Shown: positions 46,353-56,969 of the stretch, piece after piece
Position numbering within the stretch: the first letter of the stretch is position 1
How the letters are laid out: every line of letters starts with the position of its first letter
Source of the DNA: an uncultured Burkholderiales bacterium
Lineage (GTDB): Bacteria; Pseudomonadota; Gammaproteobacteria; Burkholderiales; Burkholderiaceae_C
DNA: 64,000 nucleotides
Reading direction: 5' to 3'
NCBI GenBank assembly: GCA_945952065.1
Contig: CAMFGY010000006.1
Coordinates: 1-64,000, forward strand
The notes under the pieces: model-generated
The model's input: only the letters and a program-made list of their open reading frames with translations
Told to the model about the DNA's origin: nothing
The model's database searches: none
Position numbers and translations under genes: made by a program

Positions 46353-48260
46353 GTGAACAATCAGTGGTTCTCGAAGGTGGCTGTTTGGGTAGTGATCGCT
46401 TTGGTGCTGTTCACTGTCTTCAAGCAGTTCGACCGAGGTGCATCCCAGGGGAACCAGATCGGTTACTCAGAGTTTTTGGACGAAGTTCAAGCGCACCGCA
46501 TCAAGCAGGTCACTTTGCAAGAAGGTGGAGCTGGGACCGATATCCTGGCCGAGACCAACGAGGGCAAAAAGCTGCGTGTCGCTGCCACCTATCTGGACCG
46601 CGGTCTGATTGGTGATCTGCGCAACAACGGCGTTAAGTTCGATGTCAAGCCGCGTGAAGAGCCGTCCTTCCTGATCAATATGCTGATCAGCTGGGGGCCG
46701 ATGCTGTTGTTGATTGGCGTCTGGGTGTATTTCATGCGCCAGATGCAAGGCGGCGGCAAGGGCGGTGCATTCAGCTTTGGCAAGTCCAAGGCGCGCATGC
46801 TCGATGAGGCCAATAACACCACCACTTTTGCCGATGTGGCCGGTTGCGACGAGGCCAAAGAGGAAGTCAAAGAGTTGGTGGACTTCCTGAAAGACCCGCA
46901 AAAGTTTCAAAAGCTGGGTGGGCGCATCCCTCGCGGCGTTTTGCTGGTGGGCCCTCCGGGTACCGGTAAAACTTTGCTGGCCAAGGCGATTGCAGGTGAG
47001 GCCAAGGTGCCGTTCTTCGCAATCTCGGGCTCTGACTTTGTTGAGATGTTTGTTGGCGTCGGTGCCGCTCGCGTTCGCGACATGTTTGAGCAGGCCAAAA
47101 AGAGTGCGCCATGCATCATTTTCGTGGATGAGATCGATGCCGTGGGGCGTCACCGCGGCGCGGGTTTGGGCGGCGGTAACGATGAGCGTGAACAAACGCT
47201 GAATCAGATGTTGGTCGAGATGGATGGTTTTGAGACCAATCTCGGCGTCATTGTGATGGCTGCCACCAATCGCCCTGACATTCTGGACCCTGCGCTGCTG
47301 CGCCCCGGTCGCTTCGACCGTCAGGTCTATGTGACCTTGCCCGATGTGCGGGGCCGTGAGCAAATCCTCAACGTTCACATGCGCAAAGTGCCAGTGGGTC
47401 AAGACATTCGTGCCGATATTTTGGCGCGTGGCACCCCGGGTTTTTCTGGTGCTGACTTGGCGAATCTGGTCAATGAAGCGGCCTTGTTCGCTGCACGTCG
47501 CAATGGCCGCGTGGTTGAAATGGTCGACTTCGAGAAGGCCAAGGACAAGATCATGATGGGCCCCGAGCGCAAGTCCATGATCATGCCCGAGGAAGAGCGT
47601 CGCAATACCGCTTACCACGAGGCTGGGCATGCTTTGGTGGCGCGCCTGATGCCCAAGACCGACCCCGTGCACAAAGTGACCGTGATTCCGCGTGGCCGGG
47701 CCCTGGGCGTGACCATGCAGTTGCCGGAGACCGATCGCTACAGCATGGACAAGGAGCGCATGCTCTCCACCATCTCGGTGCTGTTCGGTGGTCGGATTGC
47801 TGAAGAAGTGTTCATGAATCAAATGACCACCGGCGCCTCCAATGACTTTGAGCGTGCGACCGCTATTGCGCGTGACATGGTGATGCGCTACGGCATGACC
47901 GATGAACTGGGCCCCATGGTGTATTCCGACAACGAAGGTGAAGTGTTCTTGGGCCGCTCGGTGACCAAGACGACCAATATGTCGGAAGAAACCATGCGCA
48001 AGGTCGACACCGTCATTCGCCGCATCATTGATGAGCAGTACGGTATCGCCCGCCGCTTGATCGAGGAAAACAAGGACAAGATGCATGCCATGGCAACGGC
48101 CTTGTTGGAGTTCGAGACCATCGATGCAGACCAGATCGAAGACATCATGAGTGGCAAGCCCGCGCGGCCACCCAAGGACTGGACGCCGTCGCCTGGCAGC
48201 AAGTCGGATGGCGGAGGAACACCTCCGGTGTCGACGGACGGCGCAGCTGCCGTAGTCTGA
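46353..48260 (+). CDS. ftsH: ATP-dependent zinc metalloprotease FtsH
   Basis: A 635-aa membrane-bound AAA+ protease that degrades misfolded membrane proteins and regulators such as RpoH and LpxC. Two transmembrane helices (about 8-24 and 106-128), Walker A GPPGTGKT (200-207), Walker [10 protein letters not shown] (255-263), second region of homology [18 protein letters not shown], and the zinc site HEAGH (422-426). The start is GTG at 46353 with GAAGGAG just upstream. Ends in a strong terminator directly before folP. Confidence 0.98.
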   Translation: MNNQWFSKVAVWVVIALVLFTVFKQFDRGASQGNQIGYSEFLDEVQAHRIKQVTLQEGGAGTDILAETNEGKKLRVAATYLDRGLIGDLRNNGVKFDVKPREEPSFLINMLISWGPMLLLIGVWVYFMRQMQGGGKGGAFSFGKSKARMLDEANNTTTFADVAGCDEAKEEVKELVDFLKDPQKFQKLGGRIPRGVLLVGPPGTGKTLLAKAIAGEAKVPFFAISGSDFVEMFVGVGAARVRDMFEQAKKSAPCIIFVDEIDAVGRHRGAGLGGGNDEREQTLNQMLVEMDGFETNLGVIVMAATNRPDILDPALLRPGRFDRQVYVTLPDVRGREQILNVHMRKVPVGQDIRADILARGTPGFSGADLANLVNEAALFAARRNGRVVEMVDFEKAKDKIMMGPERKSMIMPEEERRNTAYHEAGHALVARLMPKTDPVHKVTVIPRGRALGVTMQLPETDRYSMDKERMLSTISVLFGGRIAEEVFMNQMTTGASNDFERATAIARDMVMRYGMTDELGPMVYSDNEGEVFLGRSVTKTTNMSEETMRKVDTVIRRIIDEQYGIARRLIEENKDKMHAMATALLEFETIDADQIEDIMSGKPARPPKDWTPSPGSKSDGGGTPPVSTDGAAAVV

Positions 48261-48352
48261 GGCCAGTTGGGCTAGATGAGGTGGCTTGCTTGCACCTCTG
48301 ACTGAGCCAGCGCAATCCTGGCTTTGAATCGCATAGAAGCATTGCTTCGCCA

Positions 48353-48384
48353 AGGGGCCCGTCTCTTCAGACTGGCCCTTTTTT
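48353..48384 (+). terminator. Rho-independent terminator between ftsH and folP
   Basis: GGGCC-C-GTCT-CTTC-AGAC-T-GGCCC is a two-part stem with one mismatch, followed by six T. The T run ends at 48384, one base before the first in-frame ATG of folP. Confidence 0.85.
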
Positions 48385-48397
48385 CATGGGTCATGGC

Positions 48398-49279
48398 ATG
48401 AACTTCAACAAGCACGAATCTGCGAAAGTCTTGAGTTGGCAGACCCGCCGGTATGCGTTGGACCTGAGTCGTCCGCTGGTCATGGGCATCGTCAATGTCA
48501 CGCCCGATTCCTTTTCCGATGGAGGGCAGCACGCAAGTGCAGCGCAAGCCATCGCGCATTGCCAGCGATTGTTGGAGGAGGGCGCCGACATCTTGGATAT
48601 TGGCGGCGAGTCCAGTCGGCCGGGTTCGCAGGGCCTGAGTTCGGAGGAGGAGTGGGCCCGCATTGCGCCGGTACTTGAAGAGGCGCTGAAACTGAATGTT
48701 CCTGTCTCGGTGGACACCTGCAAAACCGATGTGATGGCGCGCGCATTGGATCAAGGTGCCGACATCATCAACGACATCCAAGCCTTGCGTGCAGACGGGG
48801 CGCTGTCTTTGCTGCAGGCGCATCCCACGGCCGGGGTGTGCTTGATGCATATGCGAGGCGTGTCCAGCACCATGCAGTCTTTGTGTGACTACGACGACGT
48901 GGTGAGCGACGTGGCCGGCTTTTTGCAAGAGCGAGCAACTTGTGCCATGGCTGCTGGCATTGCGGCCAATCGCATTGTCTTGGACCCGGGCTATGGCTTC
49001 GCCAAGACAACGCCGCAGAACTTGGAGTTGCTCGCGCGTCAATCAGAGCTGTTGCCGCTGGGTTTTCCAATATTGGTGGGCTGGTCCCGCAAGCGGTCCT
49101 TGGGTGACGTGACCGGCCGGGCGGTCGACCAGCGCTTGGCGGCAAGCTTGACCGCTGCCGTGCTTGCATTGAACCAAGGGGCCAAGATCTTGCGTGTGCA
49201 CGATGTCGCGGCAAGCGTGGATGCAGTCAAGGTTTGGTGTGCGGTGGGCACCCGTTCGCTTGAATCGTCACTTGGCTGA
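48398..49279 (+). CDS. folP: Dihydropteroate synthase
   Basis: Joins p-aminobenzoate to the pterin in folate synthesis; the sulfonamide target. The protein has PLVMGIVNVTPDSFSDGG, ADILDIGGESSRPGS, ISVDTCKTDVM-like VPVSVDTCKTDV, VCLMHMRG, DPGYGFAKT and LVGWSRKRSLG, all active-site loops. Start uncertain: ATGs at 48386 and 48398 both lack a ribosome site, and the first follows the terminator T run by one base. Overlaps no gene; glmM follows after 39 bases. Confidence 0.95.
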   Translation: MNFNKHESAKVLSWQTRRYALDLSRPLVMGIVNVTPDSFSDGGQHASAAQAIAHCQRLLEEGADILDIGGESSRPGSQGLSSEEEWARIAPVLEEALKLNVPVSVDTCKTDVMARALDQGADIINDIQALRADGALSLLQAHPTAGVCLMHMRGVSSTMQSLCDYDDVVSDVAGFLQERATCAMAAGIAANRIVLDPGYGFAKTTPQNLELLARQSELLPLGFPILVGWSRKRSLGDVTGRAVDQRLAASLTAAVLALNQGAKILRVHDVAASVDAVKVWCAVGTRSLESSLG

Positions 49280-49318
49280 GGGACAATCATCCCATAGTTA
49301 ATCAGGAGGGTGCTCGGT

Positions 49319-50656
49319 ATGAGCCGTAAGTATTTCGGGACTGATGGTATTCGTGGCACGGTTGGGCAAGCGCCCATCACACCGGATTTCATGCTCAGGC
49401 TGGGCCATGCGGTCGGCCAGGTCTTGCGCAAATCAAGCTTGCGGCCCAGCGTGTTGATTGGCAAAGACACGCGGATTTCTGGCTACATGATCGAATCTGC
49501 GCTGGAGGCTGGTTTTGCTTCTGCTGGCGTTGATGTTTTGCTGACCGGGCCTTTGCCGACGCCGGGCGTGGCCTATTTGACCCGCGCCTTGCGCCAGGAT
49601 CTGGGGGTGGTGATCAGCGCTTCCCACAATCCTTTTGCCGACAACGGCATCAAGTTCTTCTCGGCCAAGGGTGAAAAGCTGCCTGACCATTGGGAACAGT
49701 CGGTCGAAGCGGCATTGGAAGAGCCGCCCACTTGGATTGATTCCGCGAATCTGGGGCGTGCCAAGCGCATCAGCGATGCCCGCGGTCGGTACATCGAGTT
49801 CTGCAAGAACAGCTTTGGTTCTGACCTGACCCTCAAGGGATTGAAGATCGTCGTCGATGCGGCGAACGGTGCTGCATACCATGTGGCGCCAGACGTGTTC
49901 CATGAGTTGGGCGCGGAAGTCATCTCGATTGGTTGCAGCCCGGATGGCTTCAATATCAATGCGGGTTTTGGTGCCACCTCGCCTGCGGCCCTGGTCAAGG
50001 CGGTGCAGGAGCACGGTGCGCACTATGGCGTAGCCTTGGACGGCGACGCTGACCGATTGCAATTGGTGGACGCTCAAGGCCGCCTCTACAACGGCGATGA
50101 ATTGCTCTATGTGATGGTGGCGGATCGCCTTGGCCAAGGCCAGCGCGTTGCGGGCGCCGTGGGCACCTTGATGACCAATATGGCGGTTGAACTCGCCCTG
50201 AAGTCTTTGGACGTGGACTTTGTGCGCGCCAAGGTTGGCGATCGGTATGTCTTGGAAGAACTGAGTGCTCGCGGCTGGCAGTTGGGTGGCGAAGGTTCGG
50301 GCCACTTGTTGGCGCTCGACAAGCACACCACGGGTGACGGCATCGTCAGCGCTTTGTTGATCTTGCAATCGGTGTGCCGCACTGGCCGCAGCTTGGCCGA
50401 GCAACTGTCTGACGTGAGCCTGTTCCCGCAATCCTTGATCAATGTGCGTTTGCAGGCTGGCCAAGACTGGAAGAGCAATTCGCACCTGGCCCGGGAGCAA
50501 GCGGAAGTCACGGCCGAGCTGGGCAACCGGGGGCGTGTGTTGATCCGGGCTTCGGGCACCGAGCCTTTGTTGCGCTTGATGGTGGAGGCCAGCGATGCCG
50601 GCTTGGCGCAACGCTGTGCGCAGCGCTTGGCGGATGCGGTGAAGCTGCCGGCTTGA
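49319..50656 (+). CDS. glmM: Phosphoglucosamine mutase
   Basis: Converts glucosamine-6-phosphate to glucosamine-1-phosphate for UDP-GlcNAc, peptidoglycan and LPS. The 445-aa protein begins [13 protein letters not shown], with the phosphoserine loop [13 protein letters not shown] (Ser102), the magnesium loop LDGDADRLQ (Asp241, 243, 245), the sugar loop GEGSGH and the phosphate loop [17 protein letters not shown] lies eight bases before the ATG. Confidence 0.97.
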   Translation: MSRKYFGTDGIRGTVGQAPITPDFMLRLGHAVGQVLRKSSLRPSVLIGKDTRISGYMIESALEAGFASAGVDVLLTGPLPTPGVAYLTRALRQDLGVVISASHNPFADNGIKFFSAKGEKLPDHWEQSVEAALEEPPTWIDSANLGRAKRISDARGRYIEFCKNSFGSDLTLKGLKIVVDAANGAAYHVAPDVFHELGAEVISIGCSPDGFNINAGFGATSPAALVKAVQEHGAHYGVALDGDADRLQLVDAQGRLYNGDELLYVMVADRLGQGQRVAGAVGTLMTNMAVELALKSLDVDFVRAKVGDRYVLEELSARGWQLGGEGSGHLLALDKHTTGDGIVSALLILQSVCRTGRSLAEQLSDVSLFPQSLINVRLQAGQDWKSNSHLAREQAEVTAELGNRGRVLIRASGTEPLLRLMVEASDAGLAQRCAQRLADAVKLPA

Positions 50657-50675
50657 GTGTTCTGAGCTGGAATTG

Positions 50676-50715
50676 AAAAGGCCCGCGGCGATGGAGCATG
50701 CCGCGGGCCTTTTCT
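50676..50715. terminator. Terminator between glmM and fasciclin gene
   Basis: AAAAGGCCCGCGGC and GCCGCGGGCCTTTT form a 14-bp stem with a 10-base loop. T runs on the plus side and A run on the minus side make it usable by both convergent genes. Confidence 0.9.
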
Positions 50716-50764
50716 TCTCTCGCGATGGGCGTTCAAGACCCCGAAGCGAGCTCGTCTTGGCTTC

Positions 50765-51256
50765 TTACTTTTTCGGAGGCGTCAGCACGCGGTCGATCAC
50801 ATGGGCCACGCCGTTGGTGGCGCTAATGTCGGCCTGCTGAACCATGCCATCTTCTACCGTCACAAAATCACCGGCGCGGCTCAAAGCCAGATTGGCGCCC
50901 TGGAGGGTTTTGACGTTGCCGTTTTTCACCTCGGCAGCGCTCAACTTGCCCGACACCACATGGAAGCTCAACACGGCTTGCAACTGAGTCTTGTCGGCGG
51001 CCAGGGCTTCCAATGTTTTGGCGGGCACGGCTTTGAAAGCCTCGTCGCTGGGGGCGAACACGGTCAGAGGGCCGGCGGCTTGGAGCGAGTCTTTCATGCC
51101 CGCTTGCTCGATCAAACGGTTGAATGTGCTGAGTTGCGGGTTGCGGGCCAGGGTCTCAGCCAGGTTGGCGGGGGCAGGGCTTGTTGCGCAAGCGCTCAAG
51201 GCCAAACTGGCGGCAAGCAGTCCAGAGACGCTGAGCGCGCGTCGAATCTTGTTCAT
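50765..51256 (-). CDS. Fasciclin-domain lipoprotein
   Basis: A 163-aa protein with a lipoprotein signal peptide (LAASLALSACATS, lipobox Cys) and one FAS1 domain (NPQLSTFNRLIEQAGMKDSL, LTVFAPSDEAFKAVP, LSFHVVSGKLSAAE, NGVAHVIDRVLTPP). FAS1 domains mediate adhesion or protein contacts; bacterial ones are poorly understood. The ATG at 51256 gives a normal signal peptide. Divergent from pstS; whether it shares phosphate control is unknown. Confidence 0.92.
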   Translation of the reverse strand: MNKIRRALSVSGLLAASLALSACATSPAPANLAETLARNPQLSTFNRLIEQAGMKDSLQAAGPLTVFAPSDEAFKAVPAKTLEALAADKTQLQAVLSFHVVSGKLSAAEVKNGNVKTLQGANLALSRAGDFVTVEDGMVQQADISATNGVAHVIDRVLTPPKK

Positions 51257-51383
51257 GTCAGTAATCTCCGCAGATGAGGGGTGGCTGTGGAGCTTAAGCA
51301 GGCAATATGACGTTTCCATGAAGCCTGTATTGCAAAAAGCGCCTTTGTGACATGATCCGTTGGCGCTTTTTGTCTCAAAAGCA

Positions 51384-51416
51384 TCGTCACCGTCATGTCA
51401 CATTCAAGTCATAACA
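51384..51416 (+). promoter_or_regulatory. Tandem PHO box upstream of pstS
   Basis: GTCA occurs at 51386, 51397 and 51408, exactly 11 bp apart, in three 11-bp units: TCGTCACCGTC, ATGTCACATTC and AAGTCATAACA. Two such units make one PhoB dimer site in E. coli; three suggest overlapping or tandem sites. It lies about 40-70 bases before the pstS start. Confidence 0.75.
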
Positions 51417-51454
51417 TGGCGGCTCTTGACACTTCAAGCACCGATAGGACGCTC

Positions 51455-52495
51455 ATGAAATTCAATTTGCCCCGCACTGGATTTTTCTTCGTGGCCGGTT
51501 TGGCTGTTCTGCCTTTGGCTCAAGCTCAAGACGTGACAGGCGCAGGCGCAACATTCCCTGCTCCCTTGTATGCCAAATGGGCCGACGCCTACAACAAGGC
51601 TTCGGGTGCTCGTATCAACTATCAATCGGTGGGCTCGGGTGCGGGCATTCGCCAAATCAAGGCCAAGACCGTCGATTTCGGTGCCAGCGATATGCCGCTC
51701 AAGGACGATGAGTTGGCCAAAGACGGCATGATCCAGTTCCCCACGGTGATCGGTGGTGTGGTGCCGGTTGTCAACATCAAGGGCATCGCTCCCGGCCAAA
51801 TCAAATTGACCGGTCAAGTGCTGGGCGACATCTATCTGGGCAAGATCAGCAAGTGGAATGACGCTGCCTTGACCGCTTTGAATCCTGGTGTGCCATTGCC
51901 TGACGCAGCCATCTCTGTGGTTCGCCGCGCTGACGGTTCGGGCACTTCCTTCATCTTCACCAACTATCTGTCCAAGGTGAATGAAGAGTGGAAGAGCAAG
52001 GTGGGCGAGGGTACTGCCGTGAACTGGCCGACCGGCGCTGGTGGCAAGGGCAATGAAGGCGTTGCTGCCTTTGTGCAGCGTTTGCCCAATTCGATCGGCT
52101 ATGTTGAGTATGCCTATGTGAAGCAAAACAAGATGACCTACACCTTGTTGCGCAACAAGGACGGCCATTTTGTGGCGCCCAGCGAAGATGGGTTCAAGGC
52201 AGCGGCGGCCGGTGCTGATTGGAAGAAGACCTTCTATCAAATCACCACCGAGCAGCCCGGCAAGGATGCTTGGCCGCTGGCCAATCCGACGTACATCCTG
52301 ATGTACAAGACCCAAGACAAGCCCGTGAATGCAGCCAATGCGCTGAAGTTCTTTGACTGGGCCTTCAACAACGGTGACAAGAGCGCTGATGAGTTGGACT
52401 ATGTCGCGCTGCCTGCCGTCGTCAAAGACTTGGTGCGCAAGCAGTGGGCCGACAACGTGAAAGACGCTTCGGGCAAGGCCATCAGTTACAAGTGA
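51455..52495 (+). CDS. pstS: Phosphate ABC transporter substrate-binding protein
   Basis: The periplasmic phosphate receptor, 346 aa. Signal peptide [20 protein letters not shown] ending near AQAQ-DVTG, then the family core [63 protein letters not shown] (phosphate-binding Ser/Asp/Ser/Gly/Thr) and [15 protein letters not shown]. The ATG at 51455 is chosen over 51395, which overlaps the PHO box region. First gene of the phosphate regulon pstSCAB-phoUBR. Confidence 0.97.
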   Translation: MKFNLPRTGFFFVAGLAVLPLAQAQDVTGAGATFPAPLYAKWADAYNKASGARINYQSVGSGAGIRQIKAKTVDFGASDMPLKDDELAKDGMIQFPTVIGGVVPVVNIKGIAPGQIKLTGQVLGDIYLGKISKWNDAALTALNPGVPLPDAAISVVRRADGSGTSFIFTNYLSKVNEEWKSKVGEGTAVNWPTGAGGKGNEGVAAFVQRLPNSIGYVEYAYVKQNKMTYTLLRNKDGHFVAPSEDGFKAAAAGADWKKTFYQITTEQPGKDAWPLANPTYILMYKTQDKPVNAANALKFFDWAFNNGDKSADELDYVALPAVVKDLVRKQWADNVKDASGKAISYK

Positions 52496-52670
52496 GATTG
52501 AGCTGACTTGATGCTCGGCAGCCCAGCGGCTCACGAAGCTTGCTGGGCTGTTGTCAAAGCAGCCGCCTCAGTTTTTTCTTCTTCAACGCCGACCAAGCGG
52601 AGGCCCTGTGGCCGCAATACTTCCAGCGAATTCCTACGATTCCGGGCAGCCGGGTGCCCGAGTGCAACCC

Positions 52671-53630
52671 ATGGCCAGCCCGCCTGCGCGCCGTGCGGTT
52701 GCGCCTTGGGCCGATAGGCTGTTTTCATTCTTGGCTCATGCAGCCGCTTGGCTGACCTTGGCCTTGCTGGTGGGGATCATCGTCTCGCTGGTGATCGGCG
52801 CTGCGCCCGCCATCAAGCAGTTTGGCTTGAGCTTTCTGTGGACCAGTGAATGGGATCCGGTTCAGGAGAAGTTCGGCGGTCTGGTGATGATCTACGGCAC
52901 CTTGATGACCTCGTTCATCGCCTTGGTCATCGCTGTACCGGTGAGTTTTGGTATTGCCCTGTTCTTGACCGAGTTGTCCCCGAGTTGGCTGAAGCGCCCG
53001 CTGGGTGTGGCGGTTGAGCTCTTGGCTGCGGTGCCGTCAATTGTTTACGGCATGTGGGGCTTGCTGGTGTTTGGCCCCATTTTGTCGACTTATGTTCAGC
53101 AGCCTTTGCAGCGACTGCTGGGCGATGTGCCATTTCTCGGCACATTGGTGTCGGGTCCACCCGTGGGCATCGGTATTTTGTCCGCCGGCATCATCTTGGC
53201 CATCATGATCATTCCATTCATCGCTTCGGTGATGCGAGATGTGTTTGAAGTCACGCCAGCCATGTTGAAAGAGTCAGCTTACGGCTTGGGCTCCACCACG
53301 TGGGAGGTGGTGTCCCGGGTGGTTCTGCCTTACACCAAGACCGGTGTGGTGGGCGGCATCATGCTGGGCCTTGGCCGCGCCTTGGGTGAGACCATGGCAG
53401 TGACCTTTGTCATCGGCAATATGAATCAGTTGAACTCTTTGTCGGTGTTCGAGGCGGCCAACAGCATCACCTCGGCCTTGGCCAATGAGTTTGCTGAAGC
53501 CGGTGAAGGCTTGCATCAGGCCTCCTTGATCTATCTGGGCCTGGTACTGTTCTTCATCACCTTTGTGGTCTTGGCATGTTCCAAGGTCTTGTTGTCGCGA
53601 TTGAAGAAGAATGAAGGAGCACGTTCATGA
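52671..53630 (+). CDS. pstC: Phosphate ABC transporter permease PstC
   Basis: Inner-membrane channel subunit, 319 aa from the ATG at 52671, the same length as in E. coli. Six membrane helices and the permease EAA loop ([30 protein letters not shown]). [30 protein letters not shown] and [17 protein letters not shown] are typical. The frame is open upstream to a TTG at 52551, but that part is not family-like. Its stop overlaps pstA as ATGA. Confidence 0.95.
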   Translation: MASPPARRAVAPWADRLFSFLAHAAAWLTLALLVGIIVSLVIGAAPAIKQFGLSFLWTSEWDPVQEKFGGLVMIYGTLMTSFIALVIAVPVSFGIALFLTELSPSWLKRPLGVAVELLAAVPSIVYGMWGLLVFGPILSTYVQQPLQRLLGDVPFLGTLVSGPPVGIGILSAGIILAIMIIPFIASVMRDVFEVTPAMLKESAYGLGSTTWEVVSRVVLPYTKTGVVGGIMLGLGRALGETMAVTFVIGNMNQLNSLSVFEAANSITSALANEFAEAGEGLHQASLIYLGLVLFFITFVVLACSKVLLSRLKKNEGARS

Positions 53631-54511
53631 GCGGCGGCGCAATGATTCGTGATGCAGGCCTGAACGCCAAGCGCTTGGCCATGCATCAAAAGCGCAAGCG
53701 CGTGAATGCAGTCGCTTTGACGCTTTCGCTGGGGGCCATGGCCTTTGGCTTGTTTTGGCTGATGTGGATTCTTTTTGAGACGGTTCGCCTCGGCTTCGGT
53801 GGCTTGAACTTGGCCACTCTGACCGAGATGACGCCCCCTCCCATGGCTGAGACCGGAGGGCTGGCCAATGCCATTTTCGGGTCGCTGGTGATGGTGGGTT
53901 TGGCTACCGCCCTGGGCACACCGATTGGCGTCATGGCCGGCATCTACTTGGCTGAATATGGCCAAAAGACTTGGTTGGGCTCCACCGTGCGCTTCATCAA
54001 CGATATTTTGTTGTCGGCTCCTTCGATCGTGGTGGGTTTGTTCATTTACGGTCTGGTGGTAGCGCGCATGCACAGCTTTTCAGGCTTTGCCGGTGTTTTG
54101 GCGCTGGCCTTGATTGTGATTCCCGTGGTGATTCGCACCACCGAGAACATGCTCAGCTTGATTCCCAATGCCCTGCGTGAAGCTGCCTATGCCTTGGGCA
54201 CGCCGAAGTGGAAAGTTATTTTGTCGGTCACCCTCAAGTCTGCGCGTGCCGGTGTTCTGACCGGGATTTTGTTGGCTTTGGCACGTATTTCGGGCGAGAC
54301 GGCTCCCTTGCTGTTCACCGCTTTGTCCAACCAATTCTGGACATCGGATCTCAGCCAGCCCATGGCAAGTTTGCCGGTCACCATTTTCAAGTTCGCCATG
54401 AGCCCCTATGAAAACTGGCAGAAGCTGGCTTGGGCTGGTGTGTTCATCATCACCCTTGGGGTGTTGGCCTTGAACATCTTGGCGCGCGTACTTTTCAAGA
54501 ATAAGCATTGA
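53627..54511 (+). CDS. pstA: Phosphate ABC transporter permease PstA
   Basis: Second channel subunit, 294 aa: cytoplasmic N terminus, TM1 ([20 protein letters not shown]), [48 protein letters not shown] and the EAA loop ([30 protein letters not shown]). Starts inside the pstC stop (ATGA), so the two are translationally coupled. Confidence 0.96.
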   Translation: MSGGAMIRDAGLNAKRLAMHQKRKRVNAVALTLSLGAMAFGLFWLMWILFETVRLGFGGLNLATLTEMTPPPMAETGGLANAIFGSLVMVGLATALGTPIGVMAGIYLAEYGQKTWLGSTVRFINDILLSAPSIVVGLFIYGLVVARMHSFSGFAGVLALALIVIPVVIRTTENMLSLIPNALREAAYALGTPKWKVILSVTLKSARAGVLTGILLALARISGETAPLLFTALSNQFWTSDLSQPMASLPVTIFKFAMSPYENWQKLAWAGVFIITLGVLALNILARVLFKNKH

Positions 54512-54527
54512 TAGAGCGGAGCTCACC

Positions 54528-55313
54528 ATGGACGCAAAAGTTGATATGCCTGTCACCGAGCGGGCAAAGCTCTCGGTTCGCAACCTGAACTTCTACTACG
54601 GCAACTTTCTTGCCCTGAAGAACATCAATCTGGACATCCCAGAGAACAAGGTCACCGCTTTTATCGGCCCCTCGGGTTGCGGCAAGTCGACTTTGTTGCG
54701 CACCTTGAATCGCATGTTCCAGCTTTACCCGGAGCAGCGCGCTGAAGGCCAGATCTTGCTCGACGGCCAGGACATCCTCACCAGCAAAGAAGACGTGTCT
54801 TTGATTCGCGCCAAGATCGGCATGGTTTTTCAAAAGCCCACGCCCTTCCCAATGTCGATCTACGACAACATTGCCTTCGGCGTGCGTCTTTTCGAAACGC
54901 TGCCGCGCGTGGAGATGGATGAGCGCGTCGAATGGGCCTTGAAGAAGGCGGCGCTGTGGACCGAGGTCAAAGACAAGCTGAATCAAAGCGGATCTGGCCT
55001 TTCAGGCGGCCAGCAACAGCGTCTTTGCATTGCACGTGGCATCGCCATCAAGCCGGAAGTCTTGCTGCTCGACGAGCCTTGCTCTGCCTTGGACCCGATT
55101 TCCACGGGCAAGATTGAAGAGCTGATTCACGAGCTGAAGAATGATTACACGGTGGCCATCGTGACGCACAACATGCAGCAAGCTGCACGTTGCTCGGACT
55201 ACACCGCCTACATGTACCTGGGCGACCTGATTGAGTTTGGTCCGACCACCGAGTTGTTCATGAAGCCCAAGCGCAAAGACACCGAAGACTACATCACCGG
55301 TCGCTTTGGCTGA
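54528..55313 (+). CDS. pstB: Phosphate ABC transporter ATP-binding protein
   Basis: The ATPase of the phosphate importer, 261 aa. Walker [11 protein letters not shown] loop [18 protein letters not shown] signature [14 protein letters not shown], Walker [13 protein letters not shown] and switch His in [29 protein letters not shown] is typical of PstB. Sixteen bases after pstA. Confidence 0.97.
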   Translation: MDAKVDMPVTERAKLSVRNLNFYYGNFLALKNINLDIPENKVTAFIGPSGCGKSTLLRTLNRMFQLYPEQRAEGQILLDGQDILTSKEDVSLIRAKIGMVFQKPTPFPMSIYDNIAFGVRLFETLPRVEMDERVEWALKKAALWTEVKDKLNQSGSGLSGGQQQRLCIARGIAIKPEVLLLDEPCSALDPISTGKIEELIHELKNDYTVAIVTHNMQQAARCSDYTAYMYLGDLIEFGPTTELFMKPKRKDTEDYITGRFG

Positions 55314-55442
55314 AGCCGCGACGTCAAATCGGTGCAAATCGGTTGGACGGTCTTCATCGCCACATAACAAGACGAGCAGTACCTTTTTCAACGAAGCAGC
55401 GCCGAGCAATGGGCCGCTTCAACGGGATATCAGGATCAAGCC

Positions 55443-56150
55443 ATGGGTGACAAACATCTTTCCACGCAATTCGACACCGAACTGAGCGGCATCTCCACGC
55501 GAGTGCTGGAAATGGGCGGCTTGGTCGAATCCCAGGTGGCTCAAGCCGTTCTGGCCTTGACCTCTTTCAGCGGCGACGTGGCCAGTGCCGTGTTGAAGCA
55601 AGAGGAGCAGGTCAATGCCATGGAGGTCGAGATTGACCGCGACCTCTCCGGCATCATCGCTCGTCGCCAACCGACTGCGCGCGATCTGCGTTTGCTGATT
55701 GCCATCTCCAAGACCATTGCGAACTTGGAGCGCGTGGGTGACGAGGCAGCCCGCATTGCGCGCACGGTGCAGCGGCTGATCAATTCGGGGGTGTCCAGTC
55801 GCTTGCGTCTGCCCATGTCGGATTTGGCCTTCGAGGCCGAGTTGGCGACCGCCTTGCTGCGCAAGGCCTTGGATGCCTTTGCTCGCTTGGACGTCGAAAA
55901 GGCCGTTGAAGTGCTCAAGCAAGATGACCAGATCGACAAAGAGTTCGACGGACTGATGCGCAAGCTCATCACTTACATGATGGAAGACCCGCGCACGATT
56001 TCTTCGTCGATCGACTTGGTGTTTGTTGCGAAGGCCATCGAACGAGTGGGCGACCACGCGAAGAATTTGGCCGAAGTGATCATTTATGTGGTCAAGGGCA
56101 CGGACGTGCGCCACAACACGCCTGAGGCCGTCGAGACCATGGTGCGCTGA
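55443..56150 (+). CDS. phoU: Phosphate signalling protein PhoU
   Basis: PhoU links PstSCAB to PhoR and damps the response when phosphate is plentiful. The 235-aa protein consists of two three-helix bundles: DTELSGISTRVLEMGGLVESQ ... EVEIDRDLSGIIARRQPTARDLRLLI ... and, in the second half, MRKLITYMMEDPRTISSSIDLVFVAKAIERVGDHAKNLAE, with the E/DxxxD metal-site motifs in both. Confidence 0.97.
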   Translation: MGDKHLSTQFDTELSGISTRVLEMGGLVESQVAQAVLALTSFSGDVASAVLKQEEQVNAMEVEIDRDLSGIIARRQPTARDLRLLIAISKTIANLERVGDEAARIARTVQRLINSGVSSRLRLPMSDLAFEAELATALLRKALDAFARLDVEKAVEVLKQDDQIDKEFDGLMRKLITYMMEDPRTISSSIDLVFVAKAIERVGDHAKNLAEVIIYVVKGTDVRHNTPEAVETMVR

Positions 56151-56236
56151 GGCGATCCGTTTTTTGTTTCTAACTGTCCCTAATGTTTTCGCCAAGGCGG
56201 CTTGCGCCTTGGTTCGCTGAGCTGAGGAGCAAGCGC

Positions 56237-56938
56237 ATGAGTCGAGTTCTTGTGGTGGAAGATGAATCTGCAATCGCAGAGTTGATCTCCATTAATTTGC
56301 GTCACGCTGGGTTTGAAGTCACCCTGGCTTCGAGCGCCGATCAAGCTCAATATGAAGTTGATCGCGTCTTGCCGGATTTGGTGGTGCTGGATTGGATGCT
56401 GCCTGGGCAGTCGGGTTTGGCTCTGGCTCGCCAGTGGCGCGGCGTCAGCCGTACCAAGGAACTGCCCATCATCATGTTGACCGCCAGGGCGGAAGAGACG
56501 GACAAGGTTTCGGGTTTGGATGCCGGCGCAGATGACTACCTGACCAAGCCTTTTTCAACCAATGAGTTGTTGGCCCGTATTCGAGCGGTGCTGCGTCGCA
56601 AGGCGCCAGAGGCTTTGGACTCCTTGGTGGAAGTGGGCGGCTTGAGTCTTGATCCCGGGACCCGGCGTGTGAGTCGTGATGGCGCCGAAGTCAAGTTGGG
56701 CCCCACCGAGTTCCGCCTGCTGCATTTCTTCATGACCCATCCCGAGCGCGTGCACAGCCGCTCCCAGTTGTTGGATCGCGTGTGGGGCGACCATGTCTTC
56801 ATCGAAGAGCGCACGGTTGACGTGCATGTCAAGCGTCTGCGTGAAGCACTCGAGCGGGTGCAATGCGCGCGCATGATTGAGACCGTTCGTGGCGCGGGCT
56901 ATCGTTTGACCCAACAGGTCGCAGCCCTGCCTGCATGA
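56237..56938 (+). CDS. phoB: Phosphate regulon response regulator PhoB
   Basis: The 233-aa OmpR-type regulator has a receiver domain (VVEDESAIAEL, phospho-acceptor Asp52 in VVLDWMLPG, Lys in YLTKPFS) and a winged-helix DNA-binding domain (LGPTEFRLLHFFMTHPERVHSRSQLLDRVWG, VDVHVKRLREALE). It should activate pstS through the repeats at 51384-51416. The ATG at 56237 has GAGGAGC upstream. It converges on nothing; phoR follows. Confidence 0.97.
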   Translation: MSRVLVVEDESAIAELISINLRHAGFEVTLASSADQAQYEVDRVLPDLVVLDWMLPGQSGLALARQWRGVSRTKELPIIMLTARAEETDKVSGLDAGADDYLTKPFSTNELLARIRAVLRRKAPEALDSLVEVGGLSLDPGTRRVSRDGAEVKLGPTEFRLLHFFMTHPERVHSRSQLLDRVWGDHVFIEERTVDVHVKRLREALERVQCARMIETVRGAGYRLTQQVAALPA

Positions 56939-56969
56939 GCCAGAAAACGCGTCGTTCCGATCGTCGGGA

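Noticed and set aside
46467-48353. 628-codon minus-strand open frame under ftsH
   Set aside because: Shadow of a core gene in a high-GC genome; no signal or domain seen.
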